NCBI RefSeq assembly: GCF_002237595.1 | Contig: NZ_CP022529.1 | Span: 1,674,001 to 1,738,000 of the forward strand | DNA length: 64,000 bases | Source: Labrenzia sp. VG12 | GTDB taxonomy: Bacteria > Pseudomonadota > Alphaproteobacteria > Rhizobiales > Stappiaceae | Direction of reading: 5' to 3' | Part shown: one piece after another, positions 16,236 to 24,580 of the stretch | How the letters are laid out: each line of letters begins with the position of its first letter | How positions within the stretch are numbered: the first letter of the stretch is position 1 | Notes under the pieces: model-generated | What the model saw: the letters and a program-made list of their open reading frames with translations, nothing else | Told to the model about the DNA's origin: nothing | Database searches by the model: none | Position numbers and translations under genes: made by a program

Positions 16236-17009
16236 TCAGGCCTTGACCTTGGTTTCTTCCGTGTCCGGAATCTCGCCGGTCTCTTCCATCGACTTCACCA
16301 GCGCATCATATTTCGGATGCACCGTGCCGCAGACCCGGTCCCAGAACGAAAAGAAGTTACCGTAATTGTAGTGGAACTGCGAATGATGCAGATCATGGAA
16401 GGTCGTGCAAATCAGCGGTGACGGGAAACGCGACGATTTCGACGCGAAATATTCAAACCCCGAATGACCGACCATTCCGGAAATCTGGTCGAACAGCCGC
16501 AGCGCGAACACGCTCAGGGCCGGCACCGGCAGCACGAACCAGACCAGAAAATAGAAAAAGTGCTCAATCAGAGTATCCACCGTGGTGGAGGAGTCGTTGC
16601 TCCAGGCGGTCGGGGCGATCGAGCGGTGATGCGGCACATGAAACTTGTAAAGCGCCGGCACATGCAGCAGCCGGTGTCCCCAGTAGAACCAGGCATCGAA
16701 CAGAACGAAGCAGACCGCGAACATCAGCGGAAACGACCACCAGCTGAGCTCCAGCGGCGCGAACAGTACCCAGCCTCGCAGCTGCGCAAAAAAGCCGGCG
16801 GACATCAGCACGGAGGATGTTGCCAGCGCCGACAGCGATGCCTTGATCTCCTCCGCCTGGCGTTTCATCCCATCGCGGTGTTTCTGGATGCGCCGTTCCG
16901 GATGGCGCGCATTGATCGCCAGCAACGTGAACCCGGTCGCGAAATAAACCGCCACCATCGCAAGGTAGGTCAGCGCGAACACGACCAGATAGTCAACCAG
17001 AAGCTCCAT
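16236..17009 (-). CDS. Sterol desaturase/fatty acid hydroxylase family protein (paralogue 2)
   Basis: A 257-residue member of the same family as its two neighbours, with clusters HRLLH, HVPHH and HDLHH and a shared FYWGHRLLH context. The C-terminal block FFSFWDRVCGT is nearly identical to that of paralogue 1. The ATG at 17009 overlaps the stop of paralogue 3 by one base (TGATG); a GTG one codon earlier is also possible. The clear similarity along the full length points to tandem duplication followed by divergence. Substrate unknown. Confidence 0.88.
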   Translation of the reverse strand: MELLVDYLVVFALTYLAMVAVYFATGFTLLAINARHPERRIQKHRDGMKRQAEEIKASLSALATSSVLMSAGFFAQLRGWVLFAPLELSWWSFPLMFAVCFVLFDAWFYWGHRLLHVPALYKFHVPHHRSIAPTAWSNDSSTTVDTLIEHFFYFLVWFVLPVPALSVFALRLFDQISGMVGHSGFEYFASKSSRFPSPLICTTFHDLHHSQFHYNYGNFFSFWDRVCGTVHPKYDALVKSMEETGEIPDTEETKVKA

Positions 17010-17788
17010 CACGCCTGATCCCTCTTGCCGGCATACAGCTCCTCAAAGCCTTCGACCCGATCGTCATAAGTGGGGTGAATGGTGCCGCAGAACCTGTCCC
17101 AGAAGGAAAAATAGTTGGCGTAATTATAGACGAAATACTGGTGATGCTGGTCGTGGTAGAGCGTGCACAGCAAAGGCCAGGGTTTGCGCGCGCTCGGGCT
17201 TGCAAAATGCTCATAGCCGCAATGACCGATCGCCGCGGAGACCTGGTCGAAGAGCCGGTGCCCCAGGAACACCAGCGGCGGCATTGGAACAACGAACAGC
17301 ACCAGCGCGTAATAGGAATGCGCAAACAGCGTATCGACGCTCGAGCCGGCATCATTGGACCAGACCGTCGGTGTGACTGTCATGTGATGCGGTTTGTGGA
17401 ACCGATAGAACAGCTTGGTGTGCAGGATCCTGTGTCCCCAGTAGAACCAGGTGTCGTGCAGCATCAGGGACAAGACGAAGAACAGCGGCACCGACCACCA
17501 GGACAGCGCGACCGGCTCAAACAGCGTCCAGCCGCGCATCTGGGCATAGAGACCGATCGACAGACAGCAACTGGTGATCGACAGCTGCACCATGGAGGAG
17601 CGGATATCTCTCAGCGCATCATGGGTCGGCTCGCGCTTCTGGATCTTTCTGTCCGGGTGCCGGCGGTTGAGCAGCGTCATCGTGATCCCGGTGGTGAAAA
17701 GGATCACCAGGCTTGCGGCATAGAGACAGCCGAAAAGGGCCAGAAAGGCCAGCGGGCCACGCCCGACACTATCGAAGAAAAAATCCAT
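17009..17788 (-). CDS. Sterol desaturase/fatty acid hydroxylase family protein (paralogue 3)
   Basis: A 259-residue di-iron membrane hydroxylase, first of the three in transcription order. Clusters are HRILH, HKPHH and HDQHH. It shares the WFYWGHR, PTVWSNDAGSSVDT and YFSFWDRFCGTIHP blocks with its neighbours. It is more distant from paralogues 1 and 2 at the N terminus. Translation is coupled to paralogue 2. The patatin-like gene lies 101 bases upstream on the same strand, so all four could share one transcript. Confidence 0.88.
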   Translation of the reverse strand: MDFFFDSVGRGPLAFLALFGCLYAASLVILFTTGITMTLLNRRHPDRKIQKREPTHDALRDIRSSMVQLSITSCCLSIGLYAQMRGWTLFEPVALSWWSVPLFFVLSLMLHDTWFYWGHRILHTKLFYRFHKPHHMTVTPTVWSNDAGSSVDTLFAHSYYALVLFVVPMPPLVFLGHRLFDQVSAAIGHCGYEHFASPSARKPWPLLCTLYHDQHHQYFVYNYANYFSFWDRFCGTIHPTYDDRVEGFEELYAGKRDQA

Positions 17789-17889
17789 TCAACTGACAAT
17801 CCGTGGCTACTGCACTCTTGTCATCAGTGGGTAGCCAACCTGCAGACCTCACGTCAAGGAATCCCTTGCCGATTTTGGCTCATGTTGCG

Positions 17890-20283
17890 CTAGACCTCCT
17901 CAGCGACATGGGCAAAATCGGGAAAGATCGATCGGACCAGAGCATCGATGCGCTCAATTTCCTCTGGTATTTCAGTGAGTTTACCGCGCTCTTCCTCAAG
18001 AACAGCCAAAAAGATCCGTGCCCTTGCCTGATTGACCTGCGGCTGCGGCAAAGTGCCCTCTCCAGCAGCTGACAACACGATGCTGACCAGCCGGTCTGCT
18101 GCATTGAGCCGTCCCCAGAGGTAATCATGCTCGCGCCAGCCCCGGTTGAAGAAGGCCCCGAAGGTGTTGAGCGACTTGCCTTTCAGATCAAAGCCTTCCG
18201 TATAAAGGCTGGTCGCATCGCGCGGGCTGATCCGGTCGACCAGGATTTCGGTGACTTCCGAAAAGTCGTTGCGCTGCAAGACCGGGAACGTGATCAGGTC
18301 GAAGAAACCAAAGCCGATATAGGACCGCATCAGGGACATGTGCCGGTCCTTGTCGAGCAGATCTCGCGCCCTTTCCGAGAAGAGCTCATCCTGGAGCCGG
18401 TCGAGATCGGCAAGTCCCATCATCTGGACATAGGAATTCAGCAGCGGTTCAACATGTTCGTGTGCTGCACTCGACCCCGCTTCCAGGTCTGCGAGAAAGG
18501 TCTTGGCCAGTTCCCGGCTGGCACCGCCGAAGAAGCGATCGTTCCAGCGCCAGCCCAGATGATCGATCTGTTCGTAAAGAAGCGCCTTCATCTGGTCGAG
18601 CGACGCCGTGTCCGGCGGTGGCAGATCTTCTCCCGGGCGATAGTGGTAGAAACCGTTCAGCTTGCGGATGGCAACACGAAGCCGCCGGATCCGGTAGTCG
18701 ACATCCAGACCGCGCAACAGCGCGACAATGTGAGGATCGGTGCGACCGAGCAGGTCCTTACTGGCTGCGGTCATCTGGTTGAAATGGTCCGAGATCAGCC
18801 CGAGCAGCGCCTCTTCCTGACCGCGCGCATGCTCAAGACCACTTAGCCTTGCCGTCAGCTGCGCAAGCCTGTCCGCAAGCGAGTGCAGTTTCAACGACTG
18901 GTAGTTCAGAAACGCAAAGCCCGCCTGCTCGAACGCTGCCACCGTGGCCTGCCTTCGGCATTTCGACAGCAGGTCCGTGGTCACCTGGCGCCGCTTGGGC
19001 AAAAGGCCGAACACCGCCTGGTCGACCATCGGGCTGGCGCTGTCGATGAGCTGGGAGAGCCAGCGGCTGCGCCGGTTGTTCCGTTCCAGTTCCATCAGGT
19101 CGTCGCCAATCGGCTCGTTGCGCGGAATATGGGCCAGAGACGCAAGGATGACCCGGAAGAAGCCGGGAAGCTCTGCGCCGCCTTGTCCTGCCCTGGCGGT
19201 CTCAACGGGAGCAGGATCCACATAGATCAGCCTGCGCGCGACTTCCCTAGCAGCCGGCCGGTCCTGGATCACATCGATGACCGGAGCAAACGGCTTGTTC
19301 ATCACCACGCTGCCATCGACAAAACAATGCTGGCCCATGGTGTCTTTGGTGAGGTTCAGACCGCGCGCCAGAAAGGCGTCCTTGTGACGCCAGTTCAGGT
19401 TCTGATCCGCAAGCACCCGCTCCATTTCAGCCACCGTTGCCGGCGGAAACGCGCCAGGAAATGACGAAGTCGCACGGGCAGCGAAGACAAGTTCCGGAAT
19501 GTTTTCCCTGTCAAACTGACTGTCGACATAACCTGGCGTGCGATGCGCTGCGTGAAACTTCAGGATCCGCCGGTGATCCCATTCCTCAACATAGTCCGGG
19601 TCATCCAGATGGATCCTGCGCTTGACGCCGTTGTAGTCGGTGATGGTGACAAAAAGGTCCAGTGTCTGGCCGCGCGGAATGAGGCTCCGACCCGGCTTCG
19701 CCTCCTGTTCCATCTTCTGGCACGCATCCAGCATCCAGCCAATGAACCGCTCGCCGGAAAACGGCGGTGAAAACCAGCGCGCCTGCATGAACAGGCGCAG
19801 TTTTTCGCGCGTTTCGGCGCTTTCGATCTGCTTGTCCAGCCGCGAAGAGATCAGCTGGTCGAGCACCGGGGAAATCGAGATCTTCAGATAGCGGGAAAGA
19901 CCGTTTTGCGGACGCGCCAGGCGCGTGACATCGGCATTCTTGAGCCACATCTCACTGTGGCTGTCGAGCGGCAGGTCATGTGCCAACGCCCGCGCCAGCA
20001 TGATGCCATTGACGCCGCCTGCGGACGCACCGGCAATGGAATCGACGACGACCCTGATATCGGCGACGGAGGACAGGAGATCGAGCAGGTCACGATAGGC
20101 GCTCTGCACGGGAGGCAGCTCCTGAGAATCCGCCCGCTGTACCTGGTTGGTGCTCTTGCGGTCCAGCCGGAAACTTGAGGCCCGCACAAGGTTCAGGATC
20201 TCGCGGCTGACCCCATGCATGTAGATGGCCAGCGAAACACCGCCATAGAGCACAAGCGCCAGTCTGAGTTCGATTTCCTTCAT
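17890..20283 (-). CDS. Large patatin-like protein (DUF3376 type)
   Basis: A 797-residue cytoplasmic or membrane-associated lipid hydrolase-like protein. The N-terminal patatin domain (about 5-335) has the oxyanion glycine segment LYGGVSLAI, the nucleophile elbow GASAGG with Ser87, and the catalytic Asp323 in FVDGSV. The remaining 460 residues are mostly helical and match the C-terminal extension of the patatin-related group that carries DUF3376. The expected activity is acyl-ester cleavage of phospholipids; the target is unknown. It precedes the three desaturase-like genes on the same strand and is divergent from the class III cyclase gene. Confidence 0.88.
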   Translation of the reverse strand: MKEIELRLALVLYGGVSLAIYMHGVSREILNLVRASSFRLDRKSTNQVQRADSQELPPVQSAYRDLLDLLSSVADIRVVVDSIAGASAGGVNGIMLARALAHDLPLDSHSEMWLKNADVTRLARPQNGLSRYLKISISPVLDQLISSRLDKQIESAETREKLRLFMQARWFSPPFSGERFIGWMLDACQKMEQEAKPGRSLIPRGQTLDLFVTITDYNGVKRRIHLDDPDYVEEWDHRRILKFHAAHRTPGYVDSQFDRENIPELVFAARATSSFPGAFPPATVAEMERVLADQNLNWRHKDAFLARGLNLTKDTMGQHCFVDGSVVMNKPFAPVIDVIQDRPAAREVARRLIYVDPAPVETARAGQGGAELPGFFRVILASLAHIPRNEPIGDDLMELERNNRRSRWLSQLIDSASPMVDQAVFGLLPKRRQVTTDLLSKCRRQATVAAFEQAGFAFLNYQSLKLHSLADRLAQLTARLSGLEHARGQEEALLGLISDHFNQMTAASKDLLGRTDPHIVALLRGLDVDYRIRRLRVAIRKLNGFYHYRPGEDLPPPDTASLDQMKALLYEQIDHLGWRWNDRFFGGASRELAKTFLADLEAGSSAAHEHVEPLLNSYVQMMGLADLDRLQDELFSERARDLLDKDRHMSLMRSYIGFGFFDLITFPVLQRNDFSEVTEILVDRISPRDATSLYTEGFDLKGKSLNTFGAFFNRGWREHDYLWGRLNAADRLVSIVLSAAGEGTLPQPQVNQARARIFLAVLEEERGKLTEIPEEIERIDALVRSIFPDFAHVAEEV

Positions 20284-20564
20284 GCAATCACCATGACAGC
20301 CAGGGTGCGATTCTGGATCAAAAAAATGGTTACATTCTTTATCTGGCTATCAAATTGGAGCACCAAAGAGGCACGTTCTCCAACAGCGATCATTTCCGAT
20401 CACTTTACTGGTGGGGAAAAGTGTAAAACATCGTCGCGAGAAACCAACGCGATACAAAAGATTACAAATTTCGCAGTCCTGCCAGTCGTCTTCCGCTAAG
20501 ATGCTCCTAGATTTCCAAGGTGATTCTGATTTCTTCACTTTACTGGAACCACATCGACGCCCCG

Positions 20565-21602
20565 ATGACGACCACGCAGACCGATATGGCCAAGGCAAGC
20601 AAGACAAAAGCGCAGACCTCCGATGCGAAAGCAGACGGCGCGGACTCTTCTGTTCTTCTTGATCTGCGCGAGGAAAACGAAAATCTGCGATCCGAGCTGG
20701 AAGATCTGCGTGTCCTTTACGAGGCGACGATCGAGCATGGTGAAGCGGTCGAGGACCAGTTGGCCGATCAGTCCATCCGGCTGGAAAATCTCTCCCAGCA
20801 ACTGGCCAAATACCTGTCGCCGCAGGTGTATCAATCGATTTTCGAAGGCCGCCAGGAAGTCAAGATCGAGTCGAGCCGCAAGAAACTAACCGTGTTTTTC
20901 TCCGATATCGCGGATTTCACGGAGACTGCCGACCGGCTTGAATCGGAAGAACTGACCTCCGTCCTCAATCAATACCTGACGGAGATGTCGAATATCGCGC
21001 TCAAACATGGCGCCACCATCGACAAGTATGTCGGCGATGCGATTCTGATTTTCTTCGGTGATCCGGAAACCCGTGGCGTGACGGAAGACGCCCTCGCCTG
21101 CGTGCGCATGGCGATCGAGATGCAGGCGCGCATGAAAGACCTTCAGGCGGTCTGGCAGGAAGCCGGCATTGCAAAACCGCTGAAATGCCGCATGGGCATC
21201 CACACGGACTATTGCACGGTCGGCAATTTCGGCAGCGACAACAGGCTCGATTACACGATCATTGGCCGCGGGGTGAACACGGCGTCCCGTCTGGAAAGCC
21301 TGGCAATGCCCGGTTCGGTCCTGATCTCCTTCGAGACCTATTCCCAGGTCAAGGACCACATCAAATGCGCCGAGAACGGTGAAGTCACAGTCAAGGGCAT
21401 TGCCTATCCGGTGACCACCTATGAAGTGATTGGATTAAAGGAACCGGTGAGCGAACAGCGCGTTCTCGACCTCTCCGCCGTCACCCAGCAACTGTCCGAC
21501 CTTGCCCAGGGGCTGCCTGACACCATCAGTCCCGATGTGCGTGACAATCTCATTGCGTCCCTCAAGACGGCGCTCGACCGGCTCAGCACCGACAAGTCCT
21601 GA
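20565..21602 (+). CDS. Class III adenylate/guanylate cyclase
   Basis: A soluble protein of 345 residues from the ATG at 20565. An N-terminal coiled coil (about 30-90, LREENENLRSELEDLR) leads to a class III cyclase domain (about 105-285). Metal-binding aspartates lie in FFSDIADFT and in KYVGDAILIFFG. Transition-state residues lie in GRGVNTASRLES. The Lys before YVGDA and the Asp in RLDYTIIG are the adenine-selecting pair, so cAMP is the likely product. A GTG at 20520 and an ATG at 20586 are alternative starts; none has a strong ribosome-binding site. The C-terminal tail (about 290-345) is helical. Confidence 0.88.
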   Translation: MTTTQTDMAKASKTKAQTSDAKADGADSSVLLDLREENENLRSELEDLRVLYEATIEHGEAVEDQLADQSIRLENLSQQLAKYLSPQVYQSIFEGRQEVKIESSRKKLTVFFSDIADFTETADRLESEELTSVLNQYLTEMSNIALKHGATIDKYVGDAILIFFGDPETRGVTEDALACVRMAIEMQARMKDLQAVWQEAGIAKPLKCRMGIHTDYCTVGNFGSDNRLDYTIIGRGVNTASRLESLAMPGSVLISFETYSQVKDHIKCAENGEVTVKGIAYPVTTYEVIGLKEPVSEQRVLDLSAVTQQLSDLAQGLPDTISPDVRDNLIASLKTALDRLSTDKS

Positions 21603-21671
21603 TGGAACGGACCTGACTGTGTCCTGCGGGGCGAAGCCACGCGGGTCGGCATCGTTGATTGCGAGGCGATC

Positions 21672-22976
21672 TCAGCCGCGTTCCTTGCGGAGCTTGTCCC
21701 AGTAGTCCAGCCGCTTCCGCAGTTCACGTTCAAACCCGCGCTGCGGCGGGTCGTAGTAGCTCTTGCGGCCCATCTGTTCCGGGAAGTAGTCCTGACCGGA
21801 AAAACCGTCCGGCGCATCGTGATCATATTGGTAGCCCGTACCGTAGCCTTCCTCTTTCATCAGCTTGGTCGGCGCGTTCAGGATGTGTTTTGGGGGCAGC
21901 AGCGAACCGCTGGATTTGGCATCGCGCATCGCGGCCTTGTAAGCGACATAGGCCCCGTTGGACTTGGGCGCTGTTGCCAGATAGATGACCGTCTGCGCCA
22001 GGGCCAGCTCTCCTTCTGGAGATCCCAGCATCTGATAGGCATCGCGCGAGGCATTTGCCTGTACCAGCGCATTCGGATCCGCTAGACCGATATCCTCCAC
22101 GGCCATTCGGATGAGACGCCGGGCGAGAAACATCGGATCCTCACCGCCATCCAGCATGCGGCAGAACCAGTAAAGCGCGGCATCCGGGTCTGAGCCGCGA
22201 ACAGACTTGTGCAAGGCCGAGATCAGATTGTAGTGACCGTCGGCGCCCTTGTCGTAGATCGGTGCCCGCCGCTGCACGATTTCCTGCAGGCGCTCGGCAT
22301 CAAACACCTCGCCCTCATCGGCGGCCCGCCAGACATCCTCGGCCAGTGTCAACGAAGACCGGCCGTCTCCGTCCGCCATGCGGATCAGAACCTGCCGCGC
22401 TTCCTCGTCCAGCGGAAGGGACTTGCCTTCTTCTTCCTCGGCCCGGCCGAGCAGCTTTTCAATCGCTTCCAGCGACAGGGACTGAAAGGTCATCACATGT
22501 GACCGTGACAGCAAGGCCGCATTGAGTTCGAAGGACGGATTTTCCGTGGTTGCTCCGACCAGCGTGATCGTGCCGTCTTCCATCACCGGCAGGAAACTGT
22601 CCTGTTGCGCCCGGTTGAAACGATGGATCTCGTCGACAAAGAGCAGCGTCGCCCGGCCGCCCATGCGCCGCGCCCGCGCTCCCTCGAAAACCTTCTTGAG
22701 ATCCGCAACGCCCGAAAAGATCGCGGAGATCTGCTCGAACGCCAGATCCGTCTCATTGGCCAGGAGCCGGGCAATCGTGGTTTTGCCTGTCCCAGGTGGC
22801 CCCCAGAAGATCAGCGACCCGAGCGACCGCGTTTTCAGCATGCGCGTCAGAGTGCCATCCGGTCCAAGCAGGTGATCCTGCCCGACCACGTCGGCAAGCT
22901 GCGTCGGCCGCATCCGGTCAGCAAGCGGACGCGGACCGGCCTGGCTCAATCCGGACGCTTCAAAAAGGTCGCTCAC
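21672..22976 (-). CDS. rarA: Replication-associated recombination protein RarA (MgsA)
   Basis: A 434-residue AAA+ ATPase related to clamp loader subunits. RarA acts at stalled replication forks and single-strand gaps. Walker A is GPPGTGKTT, Walker B LLFVDEIHRFNRAQQD, and sensor 1 GATTENPSF. The C-terminal tetramerisation part has YWFCRMLDGGEDP and the closing YYDPPQRGFE block. It starts 9 bases after the Deg protease stop, so the two genes form an operon. Its stop lies 69 bases from that of the convergent cyclase gene. Confidence 0.95.
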   Translation of the reverse strand: MSDLFEASGLSQAGPRPLADRMRPTQLADVVGQDHLLGPDGTLTRMLKTRSLGSLIFWGPPGTGKTTIARLLANETDLAFEQISAIFSGVADLKKVFEGARARRMGGRATLLFVDEIHRFNRAQQDSFLPVMEDGTITLVGATTENPSFELNAALLSRSHVMTFQSLSLEAIEKLLGRAEEEEGKSLPLDEEARQVLIRMADGDGRSSLTLAEDVWRAADEGEVFDAERLQEIVQRRAPIYDKGADGHYNLISALHKSVRGSDPDAALYWFCRMLDGGEDPMFLARRLIRMAVEDIGLADPNALVQANASRDAYQMLGSPEGELALAQTVIYLATAPKSNGAYVAYKAAMRDAKSSGSLLPPKHILNAPTKLMKEEGYGTGYQYDHDAPDGFSGQDYFPEQMGRKSYYDPPQRGFERELRKRLDYWDKLRKERG

Positions 22977-22985
22977 GGGGTAATC

Positions 22986-24437
22986 CTAGCGCAGAACGAG
23001 TTGGGACACCTTGCCGTCGCGCTCGATCTCCAGCCGCCAGACGCGCGGAGGTGTCTTGGTCACGGTTTCCAGCATGCGCGTCGTCTTGATCTGCTGATCA
23101 TTCACGGCGCGCACGATGTCGCCCGGCCGCAGACCGACCTGATTCGCCGTGCTGCCCCGGTTGACCGCGGCAATCACGACACCTTCAAACAGGCCGTCCA
23201 GTCCGAGCTCGGTGGACACGGCCGGAGACAGGTTCATGACGGTCGCCCCCTCAAAGGGCGAGAACTCAAGCAGCTCCCGCGTGTCACGCGGCACGGTTTC
23301 CGGTGCGGGTTTCAGGGAAACGGGCAGAACCACTTCCTTGCCGCTCCGGACAACAAGAAATTCCGTTTCCTCACCAATCATCTTGGTGGCAAACCGGTAG
23401 CCGAAGGAATTCGGGTCTGTGACCTCCTTGCCTTCAATCGCAATCACCAGATCGCTGACCCGCAACCCTGCCTCATGCGCAGGCGAACCTTCGAAAACGG
23501 CGGTGACGAGAACGCCCTGCGGCCTGTCGAGAGACAGGGCCTCTGCAATTTCGGCATTGACCTGCTGCACCGTTGCGCCAAGCCACGGCCGCTGCACCTT
23601 GCCGCCCTGATCGGCCGCACGGGCCACAAACCGGGCCATATGCGCCGGGATTGCAAAACCGATGCCGTTGGAGCCGCCGGAGCGCGAGAAGATCGCCGTG
23701 TTGATGCCAACCAACCGACCGGTCATGTCGACCAGGGCACCACCGGAATTGCCTGGATTGATGGCCGCGTCGGTCTGGATGAAGAACTGAAAGTCGGTTA
23801 CGCCCACCTGTGTCCGTGCGGTTGCAGAAACAATGCCCTGGGTCACCGTCTGCCCGACACCGAACGGGTTGCCAATCGCCAGCACGATGTCGCCAACTTC
23901 CAGGCTGTCGGAAGCGGCAAATGCCACGTGCTCGAAAGGGCCCTCCCCGCGGATCTTCAGAACCGCAAGGTCGGTGCGCTCGTCCAGCAGAACGATGTCG
24001 GCATCAAACTCCCGCCGATCGTTCAGCGCCACACGGACCTCGTCCGCATCCTTGATGACGTGGTGGTTGGTGATCACGGTGCCGTCCGCCGAGATGATCA
24101 CACCGGATCCGAGCGAGGATTCAACGCGTTCCCGCGGGCGGTCGAAGCGACCTCCCGGCTGGCCGAAGAAACGGCGAAAGAACGGGTCATCGAAAAACGG
24201 CGACACACGCTGTCGCTGCACGACCTTGCGGCTCGCATAGACATTGACCACGGCCGGTGCGACCTGTTTCACGATCGGTGCAAAGGACAATTTAATCTGG
24301 GCATCGCTCTGGGGAACCAGGCGCAGATCCGCAGCGGAGGGTTGGGCCGTCTGTGCTGAGACCGAAGACACGCCGATCAGGCCTGCCAGGAGCAAGGTCG
24401 TCAGCGAGCGGACGGAGCCGGAGAGTGTCAGGCGCAT
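22986..24437 (-). CDS. DegQ/DegP-family periplasmic serine endoprotease
   Basis: A 483-residue HtrA-type protease and chaperone. A Sec signal peptide covers about 1-28 (basic start, TLLLAGLIGVSSVSA, cleavage after SAQ or nearby). The trypsin-like domain has the triad His126 in TNHHVI, Asp156 in ERTDLAVL and Ser231 in NPGNSGG. Two PDZ domains follow (about 295-385 and 395-480). The frame is open 37 codons upstream, but that segment overlaps the terminator of the chemoreceptor gene. The ATG at 24437 gives a normal signal peptide and has GAGG upstream. It degrades misfolded envelope proteins, and rarA follows in the same transcript. Confidence 0.93.
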   Translation of the reverse strand: MRLTLSGSVRSLTTLLLAGLIGVSSVSAQTAQPSAADLRLVPQSDAQIKLSFAPIVKQVAPAVVNVYASRKVVQRQRVSPFFDDPFFRRFFGQPGGRFDRPRERVESSLGSGVIISADGTVITNHHVIKDADEVRVALNDRREFDADIVLLDERTDLAVLKIRGEGPFEHVAFAASDSLEVGDIVLAIGNPFGVGQTVTQGIVSATARTQVGVTDFQFFIQTDAAINPGNSGGALVDMTGRLVGINTAIFSRSGGSNGIGFAIPAHMARFVARAADQGGKVQRPWLGATVQQVNAEIAEALSLDRPQGVLVTAVFEGSPAHEAGLRVSDLVIAIEGKEVTDPNSFGYRFATKMIGEETEFLVVRSGKEVVLPVSLKPAPETVPRDTRELLEFSPFEGATVMNLSPAVSTELGLDGLFEGVVIAAVNRGSTANQVGLRPGDIVRAVNDQQIKTTRMLETVTKTPPRVWRLEIERDGKVSQLVLR

Positions 24438-24519
24438 GGGGGGTGCCTCTTTTTCGATTCTTTCGTGACCATGGCGATACATGGCAGATAGGGTGGAAGA
24501 GAGGCAAATACAAAAGCGA

Positions 24520-24545
24520 AAGGCCGCCGGGTTTCCGGCGGCCTT
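24520..24545 (-). terminator. Intrinsic terminator of the chemoreceptor gene
   Basis: An 11-bp perfect stem (AAGGCCGCCGG with CCGGCGGCCTT, 4-base loop) lies 36 bases after the chemoreceptor stop. On the minus strand it is followed by a T-rich run (TTCGCTTTTG). It separates the chemoreceptor from the Deg protease gene. Confidence 0.85.
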
Positions 24546-24580
24546 CACGGTCTTTTGTGCCTGGCTCTGGCCGTTGGCCG

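Noticed and set aside
18127..19464. Plus-strand frames opposite the patatin gene
   Set aside because: They have no ribosome-binding site or coherent fold, and the minus-strand patatin has intact catalytic motifs.
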